DNA from: JADFDG01 sp049324495
Lineage (GTDB): Bacteria > Pseudomonadota > Gammaproteobacteria > Pseudomonadales > JADFDG01
Assembly (NCBI GenBank): GCA_049324495.1
Contig: JBMOOP010000104.1
Coordinates: forward strand, 1 to 64,000
Reading direction: 5' to 3'
Length of the DNA stretch: 64,000 bases
In this document: positions 15,113 through 23,927 of the stretch, piece after piece
Numbering within the stretch: position 1 is the stretch's first letter
Layout of the letters: every line of letters starts with the position of its first letter
Notes under the pieces: generated by a model
Database searches by the model: none
Seen by the model: the letters and a program-made list of their open reading frames with translations, nothing else
What the model was told of the DNA's origin: nothing
Translations under genes and position numbers: made by a program

Positions 15113-16705
15113 GTGCAGAACACATTTGACTATATTGTTGTAGGCGCCGGCTCTGCCGGTTGCGTGGTGGCCAACAGGCTCAGCGGTCGCGGCCACTCGG
15201 TGTGCCTGATTGAGGCCGGGCCGGCGGATACCAGTCCGCTGATTCACGTACCGTTTGGCGTGATCGGGCTGATACGCGAAGGCAAGCACAACTGGGGTTA
15301 TTACACCGAACCGGAACCGCAGTTGAACAATCGCCGCCTGTACTGGCCGCGCGGCAAAACGCTGGGCGGCAGCAGTTCCATCAACGCGATGGTGTATATC
15401 CGTGGAAATCCCGCCGATTACGACGACTGGGCTGCTGCCGGCAACGCCGGCTGGTCCTGGCAGGATCTGCTTCCTCTGTTCAAGGCGTTGGAACACAACG
15501 AGCGCGGCGCCGATGCCTGGCATGGCCAGGGCGGCGAATTGAATGTGTCGGAGGGCCGCCACCGCAATCCGCTGTCGCAAAAATTTGTGGACGCCGGTGT
15601 GGAGTGTGGTTTGCCGGTGAATAAGGATTTCAACGGCAAGAGCCAGGAAGGCGTTGGTTTTTTCCAGGTTACGCAAAAAAACGGTTTGCGTTTCAGTAGC
15701 GCCAAGGCATTTTTGGTGCCGGCGAAGAGTCGCCCTAATCTGACGATTCTGACCGACACCCAGGCGCGCCGTGTTGTTATCAAGGATCGCCGGGCCGTGG
15801 GTGTGGAGGTAAGCAGCGGCGGAAGCGTGCGTCAGATCAGCGCAACCCGCGAGGTGGTGCTGTGCGGCGGCGCCATCAATTCACCGCAATTGCTCATGCT
15901 CTCGGGTGTGGGCCCGCGGCAGGAACTGGAGAAGCACGGCATCCAGGTGTTGCATGAGCTGCCGGGTGTCGGCAAGAACCTGCAGGATCACCTCGATGTG
16001 ACCGTGATGATCCACGACGCATCGAAAGAATCCATCGGGCTGTCATGGCTTGGTTTGGGGCGCGCGATCATCGATCTTTTCAAGCTGATCTTTCAGCGCC
16101 GCGGCGCGCTGGTGAGCAATGCGGCCGAAACAGGCGGATTTCTGACATTGCCTGATGATCCGCCGGGCCGGCCGGGCATTCAGCTGCACTTCATTCCGGC
16201 TTTTTTGCGCGATCACGGTCGTGAGTTGACGCCGGGGCATGGCTGCACCATCCATGCCTGTCAGTTGCGGCCCAAAAGTCGTGGCGAGATCGGTCTCAAT
16301 AGTGCGGATCCGCTCGCGCCGCCGCGTATCCAGGCCAACTACCTCTCGCACCCCGATGATCTGCGTGATCTGGTTGCAGCAATCCGGTGGGCACGGCGAA
16401 TATTTGCAACCAAAACTTTTGTCGGGATCAATGCTGGCGAAGACTGCCCGGGTGAGAAGGCGCAGTCCGACGAGCAGCTCATTGCCGATGTCCGGGCGCG
16501 GGCAGAGACGATTTACCACCCGGTGGGCACCTGCAAGATGGGCCAGGACGACATGGCGGTAGTCGATGAGCAACTGCGCGTGCGCGGCATTGCCGGCCTG
16601 CGCGTCGCCGACGCCTCCATCATGCCGACGCTGATTTCAGGCAACACCAATGCCCCCAGCATGGTCATTGGCGAGAAATGTGCCCGCATGATGGCGAGCT
16701 CCTGA
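15113..16705 (+). CDS. GMC family FAD oxidoreductase (choline dehydrogenase-like)
   Basis: A 530-residue flavoprotein. An N-terminal Rossmann motif (YIVVGAGSAG) is followed by the GMC signatures GKTLGGSSSINAMVYIRG near residue 85 and GAINSPQLLMLSGVGP near 255. The catalytic C-terminal His is in TIYHPVGTCKMG, followed by NTNAPSMVIGEK. It oxidises an alcohol to an aldehyde. GTG 15113 is preferred because GGAG at 15102-15105 is well spaced; a TTG at 15086 is possible. Neighbouring lipid genes suggest a long-chain or polycyclic alcohol substrate. Confidence 0.93.
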   Translation: MQNTFDYIVVGAGSAGCVVANRLSGRGHSVCLIEAGPADTSPLIHVPFGVIGLIREGKHNWGYYTEPEPQLNNRRLYWPRGKTLGGSSSINAMVYIRGNPADYDDWAAAGNAGWSWQDLLPLFKALEHNERGADAWHGQGGELNVSEGRHRNPLSQKFVDAGVECGLPVNKDFNGKSQEGVGFFQVTQKNGLRFSSAKAFLVPAKSRPNLTILTDTQARRVVIKDRRAVGVEVSSGGSVRQISATREVVLCGGAINSPQLLMLSGVGPRQELEKHGIQVLHELPGVGKNLQDHLDVTVMIHDASKESIGLSWLGLGRAIIDLFKLIFQRRGALVSNAAETGGFLTLPDDPPGRPGIQLHFIPAFLRDHGRELTPGHGCTIHACQLRPKSRGEIGLNSADPLAPPRIQANYLSHPDDLRDLVAAIRWARRIFATKTFVGINAGEDCPGEKAQSDEQLIADVRARAETIYHPVGTCKMGQDDMAVVDEQLRVRGIAGLRVADASIMPTLISGNTNAPSMVIGEKCARMMASS

Positions 16706-16745
16706 AATCTGCGTAGCGACCCGCGCCTGAAATGAGCAGGCCATG

Positions 16746-16782
16746 AACCATAAGGCCCGCCTCAAGCGGGCCTTATGGTTTT
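16746..16782. terminator. bidirectional intrinsic terminator
   Basis: Stem arms CCATAAGGCCCGC (16748-16760) and GCGGGCCTTATGG (16766-16778) enclose loop CTCAA, with TTTT following on the plus strand and flanking A residues on the other side. It ends the GMC gene and, read on the minus strand, the short-chain dehydrogenase, whose stop codon lies inside the right arm. Confidence 0.85.
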
Positions 16783-17591
16783 GTGATGCGGGCAACAGCA
16801 ATCTGCTTGAGTCGATCCGGCACGAAGCGCGCCGCCAGTGCTGCTGCGGCGCCCATACCGCCGACGGTGTAGCGCAGAGCGGGGCGATTTGTCGTCGCGG
16901 CCTTGAATACAAGGGCGGCTACATCCTCTGCCGAAGACGTACGCTTGTTGTGCGCATTGGCAAGCCGCGCGCGCATTACCCGGTACAGAACGGCATAGGG
17001 CCCGTTTTCGTTGTAGCCCTGCGCTACACGACGATTGCTGTCGAACTGCGTGGCGACTGCGCCGGGCTCGATCAATGACACCTGCACGCCGAACGGCGCG
17101 ATTTCATGCGCGAGCGCTTCGCTGAAGCCTTCCAGAGCATATTTTGCCGCGCAGTAGGCGGAGAAGATCGGCAGAGCGATACGACCAAAGCCAGAGCTGA
17201 TTTGCACGATACGACCAGTGCCTCTGGCACGCATGAACGGCAACGCCAATTGCGTCACCTGGATGGCAGCGAACAGGTTGAGATCCAATTGGGCACGAAA
17301 ATCGTCAAGCGATAACTCCTCGGCAGCGCCGACAATTGACGCGCCAGCGTTGTTGACCACGACGTCGACACCGCCGCGTTCTGCCAGCTCGCCACCGATC
17401 ACACATACCACGGCGCGGGCATCTACCAGATCGAGTTCCAAAGTGGTTATGCCGGAAAATTGCGCAAGCAGGCGCACAGCGTCTGCTTGCGCACGCACGG
17501 TGGCGATGACCTGCCAGCCGGCGGCATGAAAGCGGGCAACAGTGGCGAGGCCGATGCCGGAGGATGTTCCGGTGACGAGAACTGCCGGCAT
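16773..17591 (-). CDS. short-chain dehydrogenase/reductase
   Basis: A 272-residue classical SDR with cofactor motif TGTSSGIG near residue 7, NNAG near 80, the catalytic Ser in IVQISSG and YCAAK (YxxxK). It probably reduces or oxidises a carbonyl or alcohol with NAD(P)H. ATG 17591 is used; an in-frame GTG at 17624 would add 11 basic residues. The start overlaps the stop of a 36-codon frame (TGATG). It converges with the GMC oxidoreductase at a shared terminator. Confidence 0.9.
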   Translation of the reverse strand: MPAVLVTGTSSGIGLATVARFHAAGWQVIATVRAQADAVRLLAQFSGITTLELDLVDARAVVCVIGGELAERGGVDVVVNNAGASIVGAAEELSLDDFRAQLDLNLFAAIQVTQLALPFMRARGTGRIVQISSGFGRIALPIFSAYCAAKYALEGFSEALAHEIAPFGVQVSLIEPGAVATQFDSNRRVAQGYNENGPYAVLYRVMRARLANAHNKRTSSAEDVAALVFKAATTNRPALRYTVGGMGAAAALAARFVPDRLKQIAVARITKP

Positions 17592-17701
17592 CAGATGCTG
17601 TCGGCGAGCTTTTCGCTCACCCACTCTTTGCTTGGCATCGGGCGCAACCCCTCAATGAGCGGACGGATGACACGGGAATGTGGCGCGCAAGGCGCGGCCA
17701 T
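17591..17701 (-). CDS. candidate 36-residue coupled small ORF
   Basis: From ATG 17701 a 36-codon frame reads through RVIRPLIEGLRPMPSKEWVS and KLADSI before TGA, which overlaps the SDR ATG as TGATG. The overlap is a normal translational-coupling signal and the residue make-up is protein-like, but there is no Shine-Dalgarno and no recognised homologue. It could be a leader peptide or the surviving 3' end of an older gene. Confidence 0.3.
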   Translation of the reverse strand: MAAPCAPHSRVIRPLIEGLRPMPSKEWVSEKLADSI

Positions 17702-17712
17702 GCGTTGTAATT

Positions 17713-20640
17713 TTATCTACTGCTGTGGAAGGTCGAAAACGCTCGCCGGATCTCCTCCCGCAAGACGTCGTCGTCCCAGGGCTTTGTCAGAAATCGGTAT
17801 ATGGATCCTTGGTTGACGGCGTCTGTCACCGATTTGAGGTCGGTATACCCGGACAGTACGATGCGAATTGTATGCGGATAGATTGTCTTGACGCGAGACA
17901 AAAATTCAGTGCCTGTGATTTTCGGCATACGCTGATCTGAAATGATCAGCTGGACGTCGTTGAGTGCCAGCAGCGTGAATGCTTCATCGGCACTTTCCGC
18001 CAACAAAATACGGTAGCCGTCCTTGCGTAGCACGCGAGAAAGAGCCCGGAGGATGTTTGGCTCATCATCGACCAGCAGGATGGTTTCCACCCTGCCTTGA
18101 TCTGTTGGATCCAGACGTGATTTTACTGTGCGTTCGTTGATGAGGTATTTCTCAAGATCATCTATGAGCATGGGCAAAGAAAAATGAAACCCCTGAAATT
18201 GGTCGCAGCCACATTTTTTCAGGAATTCGTATTGGGATTCCGTTTCCACACCCTCGGCAAGGACGGAAAGATCAAGGTGATGGGCCAATCCAATGATGGA
18301 TTTTACAATAGCAGAATCCTTGACATCACTGATGACATTGCGAACAAACATCTCATCAATTTTTATCCTACTCACTTCGAAGTGACGAAGATAGCTAAGG
18401 CTTGAATAGCCCGTACCGAAATCATCGATCGACACATTAACGCCAAGTGTTTTCAGCTTTTCGATATTGTTTTTGGTGACCTCGATAGCTTCTAGTAGTG
18501 TGGTTTCTGTGACGTCAAGTTCAAGATTTTCTCCGGGCAAGTTTGACGTTTTCAGTGCCGAGTGTATCGAATCCACGAAGTCCTCGCGTTGGAATTGGAG
18601 GGGGGAAATATTCACGGAAACCCGTGCGTCACGGAAGCCGCTGGCAAGCAGGCGCGCACAGTCGCGGCAGGCAGTATCGAGAACCCATTGGCCAATCTGG
18701 ATGATCTGCCCGGTTTCTTCCGCAACAGCCATAAACTCGCTGGCAGGCAGGACTCCGCGGGACGGGTGGTTCCAGCGGAGCAGCGCTTCAAAGCCGCAGG
18801 TACGGCCCGTGCGGCGGTCGATGTTGGGCAGATAGGTAAGAACCAGATGATGATTGAGAAGCGCTGCCTGGAGTTCGTTGCGCAGGCGCAGATGCTGTGC
18901 CAGACGGCTGTCCAGGTCTTCGCTATAGAGCGCATAGTTGTTGCGCCCATTGCGTTTTGCCTTGTGTGTGGCCAGGTCAGCCTGCTCTATCAGTCGCATC
19001 GGGTTGTCGATGGTGCTGTGGGCAATACGGATGCCGATGCTGCAGGTCAGGTGAATCGCTGATCCGTCTACCTCGCACGGCGAGGCAACGGCAGTGACCA
19101 GGTTACGTGCCATCAGGATGGCGTCGTCGCTGCGGACGAGATTCGGCATGATGGCGACAAATTCATCGCCGCTGATGCGGAAAATACGTCCGGCATTGGC
19201 AACGATGTCCTGTAGTCGATGGGCAATCAGGACAAGAATTCTGTCGCCGATAGCGTGACCAAACGAGCCGTTGATGGACTTGAAGTCATCTATGTCGATA
19301 TGGAGAGCTGCAAGTGCCAGCCGATTGTGCAGGGATTCGGCAAGCACCGATGGCAGATACTCCTCCAGGTGGTTGCGGTTTGGCAGGCCGGTCAGGCGGT
19401 CGTGGGTTTTGAGGACTGCCAACTCGCGCTGGATACGCGCATTTTCTGTTTTCAGAAAACGCAGGCGCGCGCCAAGTGCCATCGACAACAACAACAACTG
19501 GCAGACCGTCCCAAGTTGTGCCGCATAAGCGGTCAGAGCAAAGGATTGCAGGAAGCCAAAGTTGCCGGCGGCTGTAATGGCCGAGCCGATCAGGAGTGCT
19601 GTCCAGGCGGCAACGAACAGGCGCGCCGGCTGGTAACCCTGACGCAGGCGAATCATGCCGACACCGAGCATGCCGAATACAAAAAATGTCGGCAGGATAG
19701 TGCCGAGCATGTAAGACCATTGCAGGGACAACGCGAAGCTAAGGAACAGCGCGCCAATTGAGGCGATTGTCATCCAGCGCATCATGCGGTCTATCTGCGA
19801 GCCCGCGCGCCGGGTATCAAGAAAAGCTCTGGTGAACTGCAGGGCGGCCCACATCAGGATGCAGACGAAAATCGGGAACCAGCCATTCACTGATGGCAGG
19901 CGCGACCACACGTACTGTATACCAAGGCCGCTGAGGCACAGGAACAGCAGCGTGACGCCGGCGATGAACACGAGATAGTAGAATTGCGCGCGTTCGCGTG
20001 CTGCTAGCCACAATGAAAGGTTGTACAAAAAAATGGCGAGCAGCGCGCCATAGAACAGGCCGAATATGGCTGCCTTGGTGTTGGTGCGCTCAATCAGTTT
20101 TTTCGTGTCCGTCAAACGAAGGTCGATATTCAGCGCCCCTTCGCCAGCTTCGCGCACATAGAGGGTGACCGGCTGCGGGCCGTCAATGATCTGGCGCGGT
20201 AACGTGATGATGAACTCACGGTGATCATATTGCCGGGTACTGTAGGGCAGCGTGTCGCCCATCCTGGTGGCTGTCCAGCCACCCCGGCCATCCGGCAGGT
20301 AGAAGGTGATCGTATCGACGAGCGGGTGTGTTTCGACCAGATGCCAGGCCTGTGTGCGCGTTTGCGAGAAGTCGATCTGAATGCGGAACCAGAGCGCGGA
20401 CTTGCGAAAACCATAACTGGGGCCGTGCGCATCTGCAGGCGTGAAGTCTGTCGCGAGGGTGCGGTCGGCCACCTCAGCAATTGAGCGGGTGGCGGTTTTA
20501 TCCTCGAATATATCCATGGAGGATCCGAGCAGGTATTCGTCGGCGCCTGGCTCAGGTACCAGCACGGAGGCATGCGCCAGCGCGGCGACCTGGGATATCA
20601 GCAGCAGCGCCACAAGCGAAATTTTTCGCAACATGAACAC
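17713..20640 (-). CDS. membrane 7TMR-DISM / GGDEF / EAL / REC protein
   Basis: A 975-residue protein: signal peptide (1-24), periplasmic 7TMR-DISMED2 sensor (about 35-180), seven helices (about 190-395), GGDEF domain (about 420-575), EAL domain (about 590-835) and a C-terminal receiver (about 850-970). The GGDEF signature is SGDEF, so cyclase activity is plausible. The EAL residues are all present (FEALLRW, VSVNISP, DVTETTL, IDDFGTGYSS, LAEGVET, FQGFHFS), so c-di-GMP hydrolysis is likely. The receiver has VDDE and an acceptor Asp in ISDQRMP. A receiver after EAL is unusual; most sit at the N-terminus. Confidence 0.92.
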   Translation of the reverse strand: MFMLRKISLVALLLISQVAALAHASVLVPEPGADEYLLGSSMDIFEDKTATRSIAEVADRTLATDFTPADAHGPSYGFRKSALWFRIQIDFSQTRTQAWHLVETHPLVDTITFYLPDGRGGWTATRMGDTLPYSTRQYDHREFIITLPRQIIDGPQPVTLYVREAGEGALNIDLRLTDTKKLIERTNTKAAIFGLFYGALLAIFLYNLSLWLAARERAQFYYLVFIAGVTLLFLCLSGLGIQYVWSRLPSVNGWFPIFVCILMWAALQFTRAFLDTRRAGSQIDRMMRWMTIASIGALFLSFALSLQWSYMLGTILPTFFVFGMLGVGMIRLRQGYQPARLFVAAWTALLIGSAITAAGNFGFLQSFALTAYAAQLGTVCQLLLLSMALGARLRFLKTENARIQRELAVLKTHDRLTGLPNRNHLEEYLPSVLAESLHNRLALAALHIDIDDFKSINGSFGHAIGDRILVLIAHRLQDIVANAGRIFRISGDEFVAIMPNLVRSDDAILMARNLVTAVASPCEVDGSAIHLTCSIGIRIAHSTIDNPMRLIEQADLATHKAKRNGRNNYALYSEDLDSRLAQHLRLRNELQAALLNHHLVLTYLPNIDRRTGRTCGFEALLRWNHPSRGVLPASEFMAVAEETGQIIQIGQWVLDTACRDCARLLASGFRDARVSVNISPLQFQREDFVDSIHSALKTSNLPGENLELDVTETTLLEAIEVTKNNIEKLKTLGVNVSIDDFGTGYSSLSYLRHFEVSRIKIDEMFVRNVISDVKDSAIVKSIIGLAHHLDLSVLAEGVETESQYEFLKKCGCDQFQGFHFSLPMLIDDLEKYLINERTVKSRLDPTDQGRVETILLVDDEPNILRALSRVLRKDGYRILLAESADEAFTLLALNDVQLIISDQRMPKITGTEFLSRVKTIYPHTIRIVLSGYTDLKSVTDAVNQGSIYRFLTKPWDDDVLREEIRRAFSTFHSSR

Positions 20641-20700
20641 GGTCTCTGGGTAATCGCCGATGACTTTTTTATTTAACCAAAAGATGACGAATCCCGAATT

Positions 20701-22065
20701 TTAGTGCGTAGAGCCTGTTCTGAAAGAAGCAAAAGACTTTTCCTGGAAATTGCGCACCGGTACGCCTCGTTCGCCGGTTGGTAGCAAGACACGAATCGTC
20801 AGCCCCCCTTCCTCGCGATTGCGCAAATCCAGGCGCCCGCCGTGCATGGTCACGATGCGTTGCACGATCGCGAGACCCAGTCCGGAGCCCTTGGTTGTGC
20901 GGGCACGATCTCCGCGGGTGAATGGCTGCAGCAGCTCTTCCATCTCCCCTGGTGGAATACCAGGGCCGCAATCGGAGACCGACAGAATTACCGCGCCACG
21001 TATTGGCCGCGTGCGCACTTCGACGAGGCCTTCCGGCGAATAGCGGAAAGCATTGGTGAGCAGATTGTCGAGCATGCGCTTGATGGCAAGACGACGAAAA
21101 GCAACGGTGGGGATGTCGCCAAGATCCAGCCTAATGCGTGCAGGATCAAATTGCTGCGCCGTCTCGCTCACCAGTGCATTGAGATCCGCCGGTAGCGCGG
21201 GTTCATCGCGGCCATCGCGAATAAATGCGATGAACTGGTCGATGATCGCGTCCATGTCTTCAGTATCGCGCACGATACCGTCACGCAGCTCGGTATCGTC
21301 GAGAAATTCCGCAGACAGTCGAATGCGGGTCAGCGGCGTGCGCAGGTCGTGCGAAACACCGGCGAGCAGCAGTTCGCGATCCTTGCGGGAGCGCTCGAGA
21401 TCGGCGGCCATGCGGTTGAATACGCGGTTCAGCTCAATGAATTCCTGTGGCCCGCGTTTTTCTTCCAGACGCGGCAGGCCGTCGCCACGACCGACATGCT
21501 GCGCGGCGGCAGAGAGTTTCCGCAGATGACGATTGAGTTGGCTGGAAATAAGAAAGGCCGCGAGTAGCGACAGGATGGGGTTGACGATCACATAGGCAAT
21601 GATGACGTAGCGATCATATTGGCGCAAAAACTTCCAGGGAACGATCAGCCAGATGTCACCAAAACTTTGCGCATGCACCCATACCACGGGCGACTTGCGG
21701 AACTCCAGCCGCACTTCTACCGGCTCGCCAAGATCTGTTGCCACTTGTGAGGCATAGGTTTTAACGACGTAATCAAGGAAAAGAAAACTTTCGTGTTTCG
21801 GCGGTTCGTCGACTGCCGGTCTGCGCGCCTCGATTCCGGTTGCTTTCTTGAGATCCTCGCGGATGCGCTCGACGCTGTCGTCGGCAGCCGGGTGGAAGTA
21901 GTTATTGGCCTGCAGCACCGTAAACTGCGCATAGACACGTACGCTTGGCAGGTACTGGTTGTCGAGGAAAAAAAGAAACGACATGAACTGGCTGGCCGAT
22001 ATGACGAGCAGGATCACCAGTGTCGTGCGCCAAAAAGATGTGCGCGGCAGCAGATGAATCCGCAT
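20701..22065 (-). CDS. envZ: osmolarity sensor histidine kinase EnvZ
   Basis: A 454-residue inner-membrane sensor kinase: TM1 near residues 12-33, a periplasmic loop of about 115 residues, TM2 near 155-180, HAMP, phosphoacceptor helix AGVSHDLRTPLTRIRLS, and ATPase with DNLLTNA, DCGPGIP and GSGLGLAIV. The start at 22065 overlaps the ompR stop (TGATG). With OmpR it should control porins and surface functions. The last 20 residues after the ATPase core are a nonconserved tail. Confidence 0.9.
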   Translation of the reverse strand: MRIHLLPRTSFWRTTLVILLVISASQFMSFLFFLDNQYLPSVRVYAQFTVLQANNYFHPAADDSVERIREDLKKATGIEARRPAVDEPPKHESFLFLDYVVKTYASQVATDLGEPVEVRLEFRKSPVVWVHAQSFGDIWLIVPWKFLRQYDRYVIIAYVIVNPILSLLAAFLISSQLNRHLRKLSAAAQHVGRGDGLPRLEEKRGPQEFIELNRVFNRMAADLERSRKDRELLLAGVSHDLRTPLTRIRLSAEFLDDTELRDGIVRDTEDMDAIIDQFIAFIRDGRDEPALPADLNALVSETAQQFDPARIRLDLGDIPTVAFRRLAIKRMLDNLLTNAFRYSPEGLVEVRTRPIRGAVILSVSDCGPGIPPGEMEELLQPFTRGDRARTTKGSGLGLAIVQRIVTMHGGRLDLRNREEGGLTIRVLLPTGERGVPVRNFQEKSFASFRTGSTH

Positions 22066-22802
22066 CAGGCGCCGTCTGGCACGAACACGTAGCCAACTCC
22101 CCACACCGTCTGGATGTAGCGCGCGCTCGATGGGTCGTCTTCAACGATGCGGCGCAGGCGCGATACTTGTACATCGATCGAACGCTCCATCGCGCTCCAT
22201 TCGCGGCCGCGGGCGAGATTCATCAATTTGTCGCGCGTGAGTGGTTCGCGTGGATGTGTAACCAGTGCCTTGAGTACCGCGAATTCACCGGTAGTCAGCG
22301 GCACGGATATGTCGCCGCGGAACAGACTGCGTGTGGAAAGGTCGAGGCGGAATGGCCCGAACGTGACAATTTCCTGTTTCTGGCTCGGTGCGCCGGGAAT
22401 TTCCCTTACCTGCCGGCGCAGCACGGCCTTGATGCGTGCCGACAGTTCGCGCGGATTGAATGGCTTCGGCAGGTAATCGTCGGCGCCAGATTCCAGCCCA
22501 CTGATCCGGTCGCCTTCGTCGCCCTTGGCGGTGAGCATGATGATGGGCACGGTGCTGCCTTTTTCACGCAGGCGCTGGCAGATCGAAAGGCCATCTTCGC
22601 CGGGCAGCATCAGGTCGAGGACGATCAGGTGGTAGATCTCGCGGGCCAGCGCCCGTTCCATCTGCTCGCCGTCGCCGACCGCCTTGACGGCGTACCCCTG
22701 TTCTTCGAGGAAGCGCTGCAGCAGGTTACGCAGCCGCGCATCGTCGTCGACGACCAGAATTTTTTCGACAGGCAGGTCGCGGCTTTCGGCAATACTGGTC
22801 AT
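22065..22802 (-). CDS. ompR: OmpR family response regulator
   Basis: A 245-residue protein with a receiver (VVDDDARLR, acceptor Asp in VLDLMLPGEDG, Lys in LPKPF) and an OmpR winged helix (MERSIDVQVSRLRRIVEDD, VWGVGYVF). Length and the pairing with EnvZ support OmpR proper. ATG 22802 is preferred over an upstream GTG at 22844, which would add 14 uncharacteristic residues. It is divergent from pilH. Confidence 0.92.
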   Translation of the reverse strand: MTSIAESRDLPVEKILVVDDDARLRNLLQRFLEEQGYAVKAVGDGEQMERALAREIYHLIVLDLMLPGEDGLSICQRLREKGSTVPIIMLTAKGDEGDRISGLESGADDYLPKPFNPRELSARIKAVLRRQVREIPGAPSQKQEIVTFGPFRLDLSTRSLFRGDISVPLTTGEFAVLKALVTHPREPLTRDKLMNLARGREWSAMERSIDVQVSRLRRIVEDDPSSARYIQTVWGVGYVFVPDGA

Positions 22803-22992
22803 GCGCGGTAGTTTTCCATTGCAGTTCCCTTGGGGCGGCGCCACCCGGCACCCGCGTTCAATATTGCCAACCGGCGTATTTTGCCATACAGGCGGCGGTC
22901 GGAGTGTTGGTGGACGCGTGCTATGCTGCCGCCGGCCTTGACCTTACGCGCAATGAGGCAAGGATAGGCCAGGGAACCCGGAGGCAGTGAAA

Positions 22993-23361
22993 ATGGCGCG
23001 CATTCTTGTTGTCGACGATTCGCCGACGCAGCTCGCGAATCTGGTCAAGCTCCTTGAAGCTCATGGCCATGTAACAGTAACGGCCGACAACGGCCTGCGT
23101 GGTGTCGAGCTGGCCGAAAAAGAAATGCCGGATTTGGTGCTCATGGATGTGGTCATGCCCGAGCTCAATGGCTTCCAGGCTACCCGCAAGATCACCAAGA
23201 ACCCGAAAACCGAGCATATACCGGTCATTCTGGTCACCACCAAGGATCAAGAGACCGACCGGGTTTGGGGGGAGCGTCAGGGTGCCAGCGGGTATATCAC
23301 CAAGCCGCCGAACGAACAGGAATTGATGTCCAAAATCAACACGTTGCTGGCGGCCCGCTGA
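22993..23361 (+). CDS. pilH: PilH-like CheY response regulator
   Basis: A 122-residue stand-alone receiver: RILVVDDSPTQ, acceptor Asp in VLMDVVMPELNGFQATR, and VTTKDQETDRVWGERQGA followed by TKP, a stretch highly characteristic of PilH of the type IV pilus Chp system. CGGAGG at 22979-22984 places ATG 22993 at the right distance; GTG 22987 is too close. No pilG or pilI neighbour is present; the gene stands alone between ompR and a terminator. Confidence 0.8.
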   Translation: MARILVVDDSPTQLANLVKLLEAHGHVTVTADNGLRGVELAEKEMPDLVLMDVVMPELNGFQATRKITKNPKTEHIPVILVTTKDQETDRVWGERQGASGYITKPPNEQELMSKINTLLAAR

Positions 23362-23381
23362 GAGTCGTTGCTTCGAGTCCA

Positions 23382-23409
23382 AACGCCGCCTGCAAGGCGG
23401 CGTTTTTGT
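23382..23409 (+). terminator. intrinsic terminator of pilH
   Basis: Stem AACGCCGCC (23382-23390), loop TGCAA, stem GGCGGCGTT (23396-23404), followed by a short T-run. It lies 20 bases after the pilH stop. Confidence 0.85.
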
Positions 23410-23927
23410 TGGCGCGCCCGGCAGGGCGTTTTGCCAGTCAAACCCGAAAAACGTGACCACCATCACATTTTCGCATCCCGTCTTGACCATTCGTCGGGCA
23501 TCCGGGGCGCTTGTGTCGCCAGGAGGCCGTCGGGTCAGTAACGGATTTCTCCGGCTTCGCAGGGCCGGGCATGAGAAAAATCGTCTCAATTCCAGGATTG
23601 CCTGAAAATTATCTGCCGGGGTGAATGAGCGGACGTCTTGATTCGGGACTGAATCGGGAAAAACACTCATCAAAACCCTTCGTTTTGGCAGTGCGTACCG
23701 GGGTGCGCGCCAGAATTTCGGCACCACCACAATGCCTGTCAGGCGCGCGCCAAGCCGTCGGCGCCCCAACAAAAAATGCATCGTGAGCGCGTTTTCATTG
23801 CGCAGTGAAAACGATTGATCACGCTCATTGAGTGACGCCATTCACGCCGGCAATGTGAGTTTGTCGTGCGAGTAGGCGTGACGCTATTAATGGTTCACCG
23901 AAATCGCTCTCGCCCGGATGGTGTGCC
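23410..23927. other. long noncoding region before the autotransporter
   Basis: About 520 bases hold no supported gene on either strand. Open frames here have frame-shadow composition and no ribosome-binding sites. The region is less GC-rich near its right end and probably contains the promoter and leader of the autotransporter gene, but no hexamers or operators were clear enough to call. Confidence 0.4.

Noticed and set aside
20641..20700. Sigma-28 promoter before the GGDEF-EAL gene
   Set aside because: TAAA and GGCGATTA-like elements exist, but their spacing is two bases short of the consensus.
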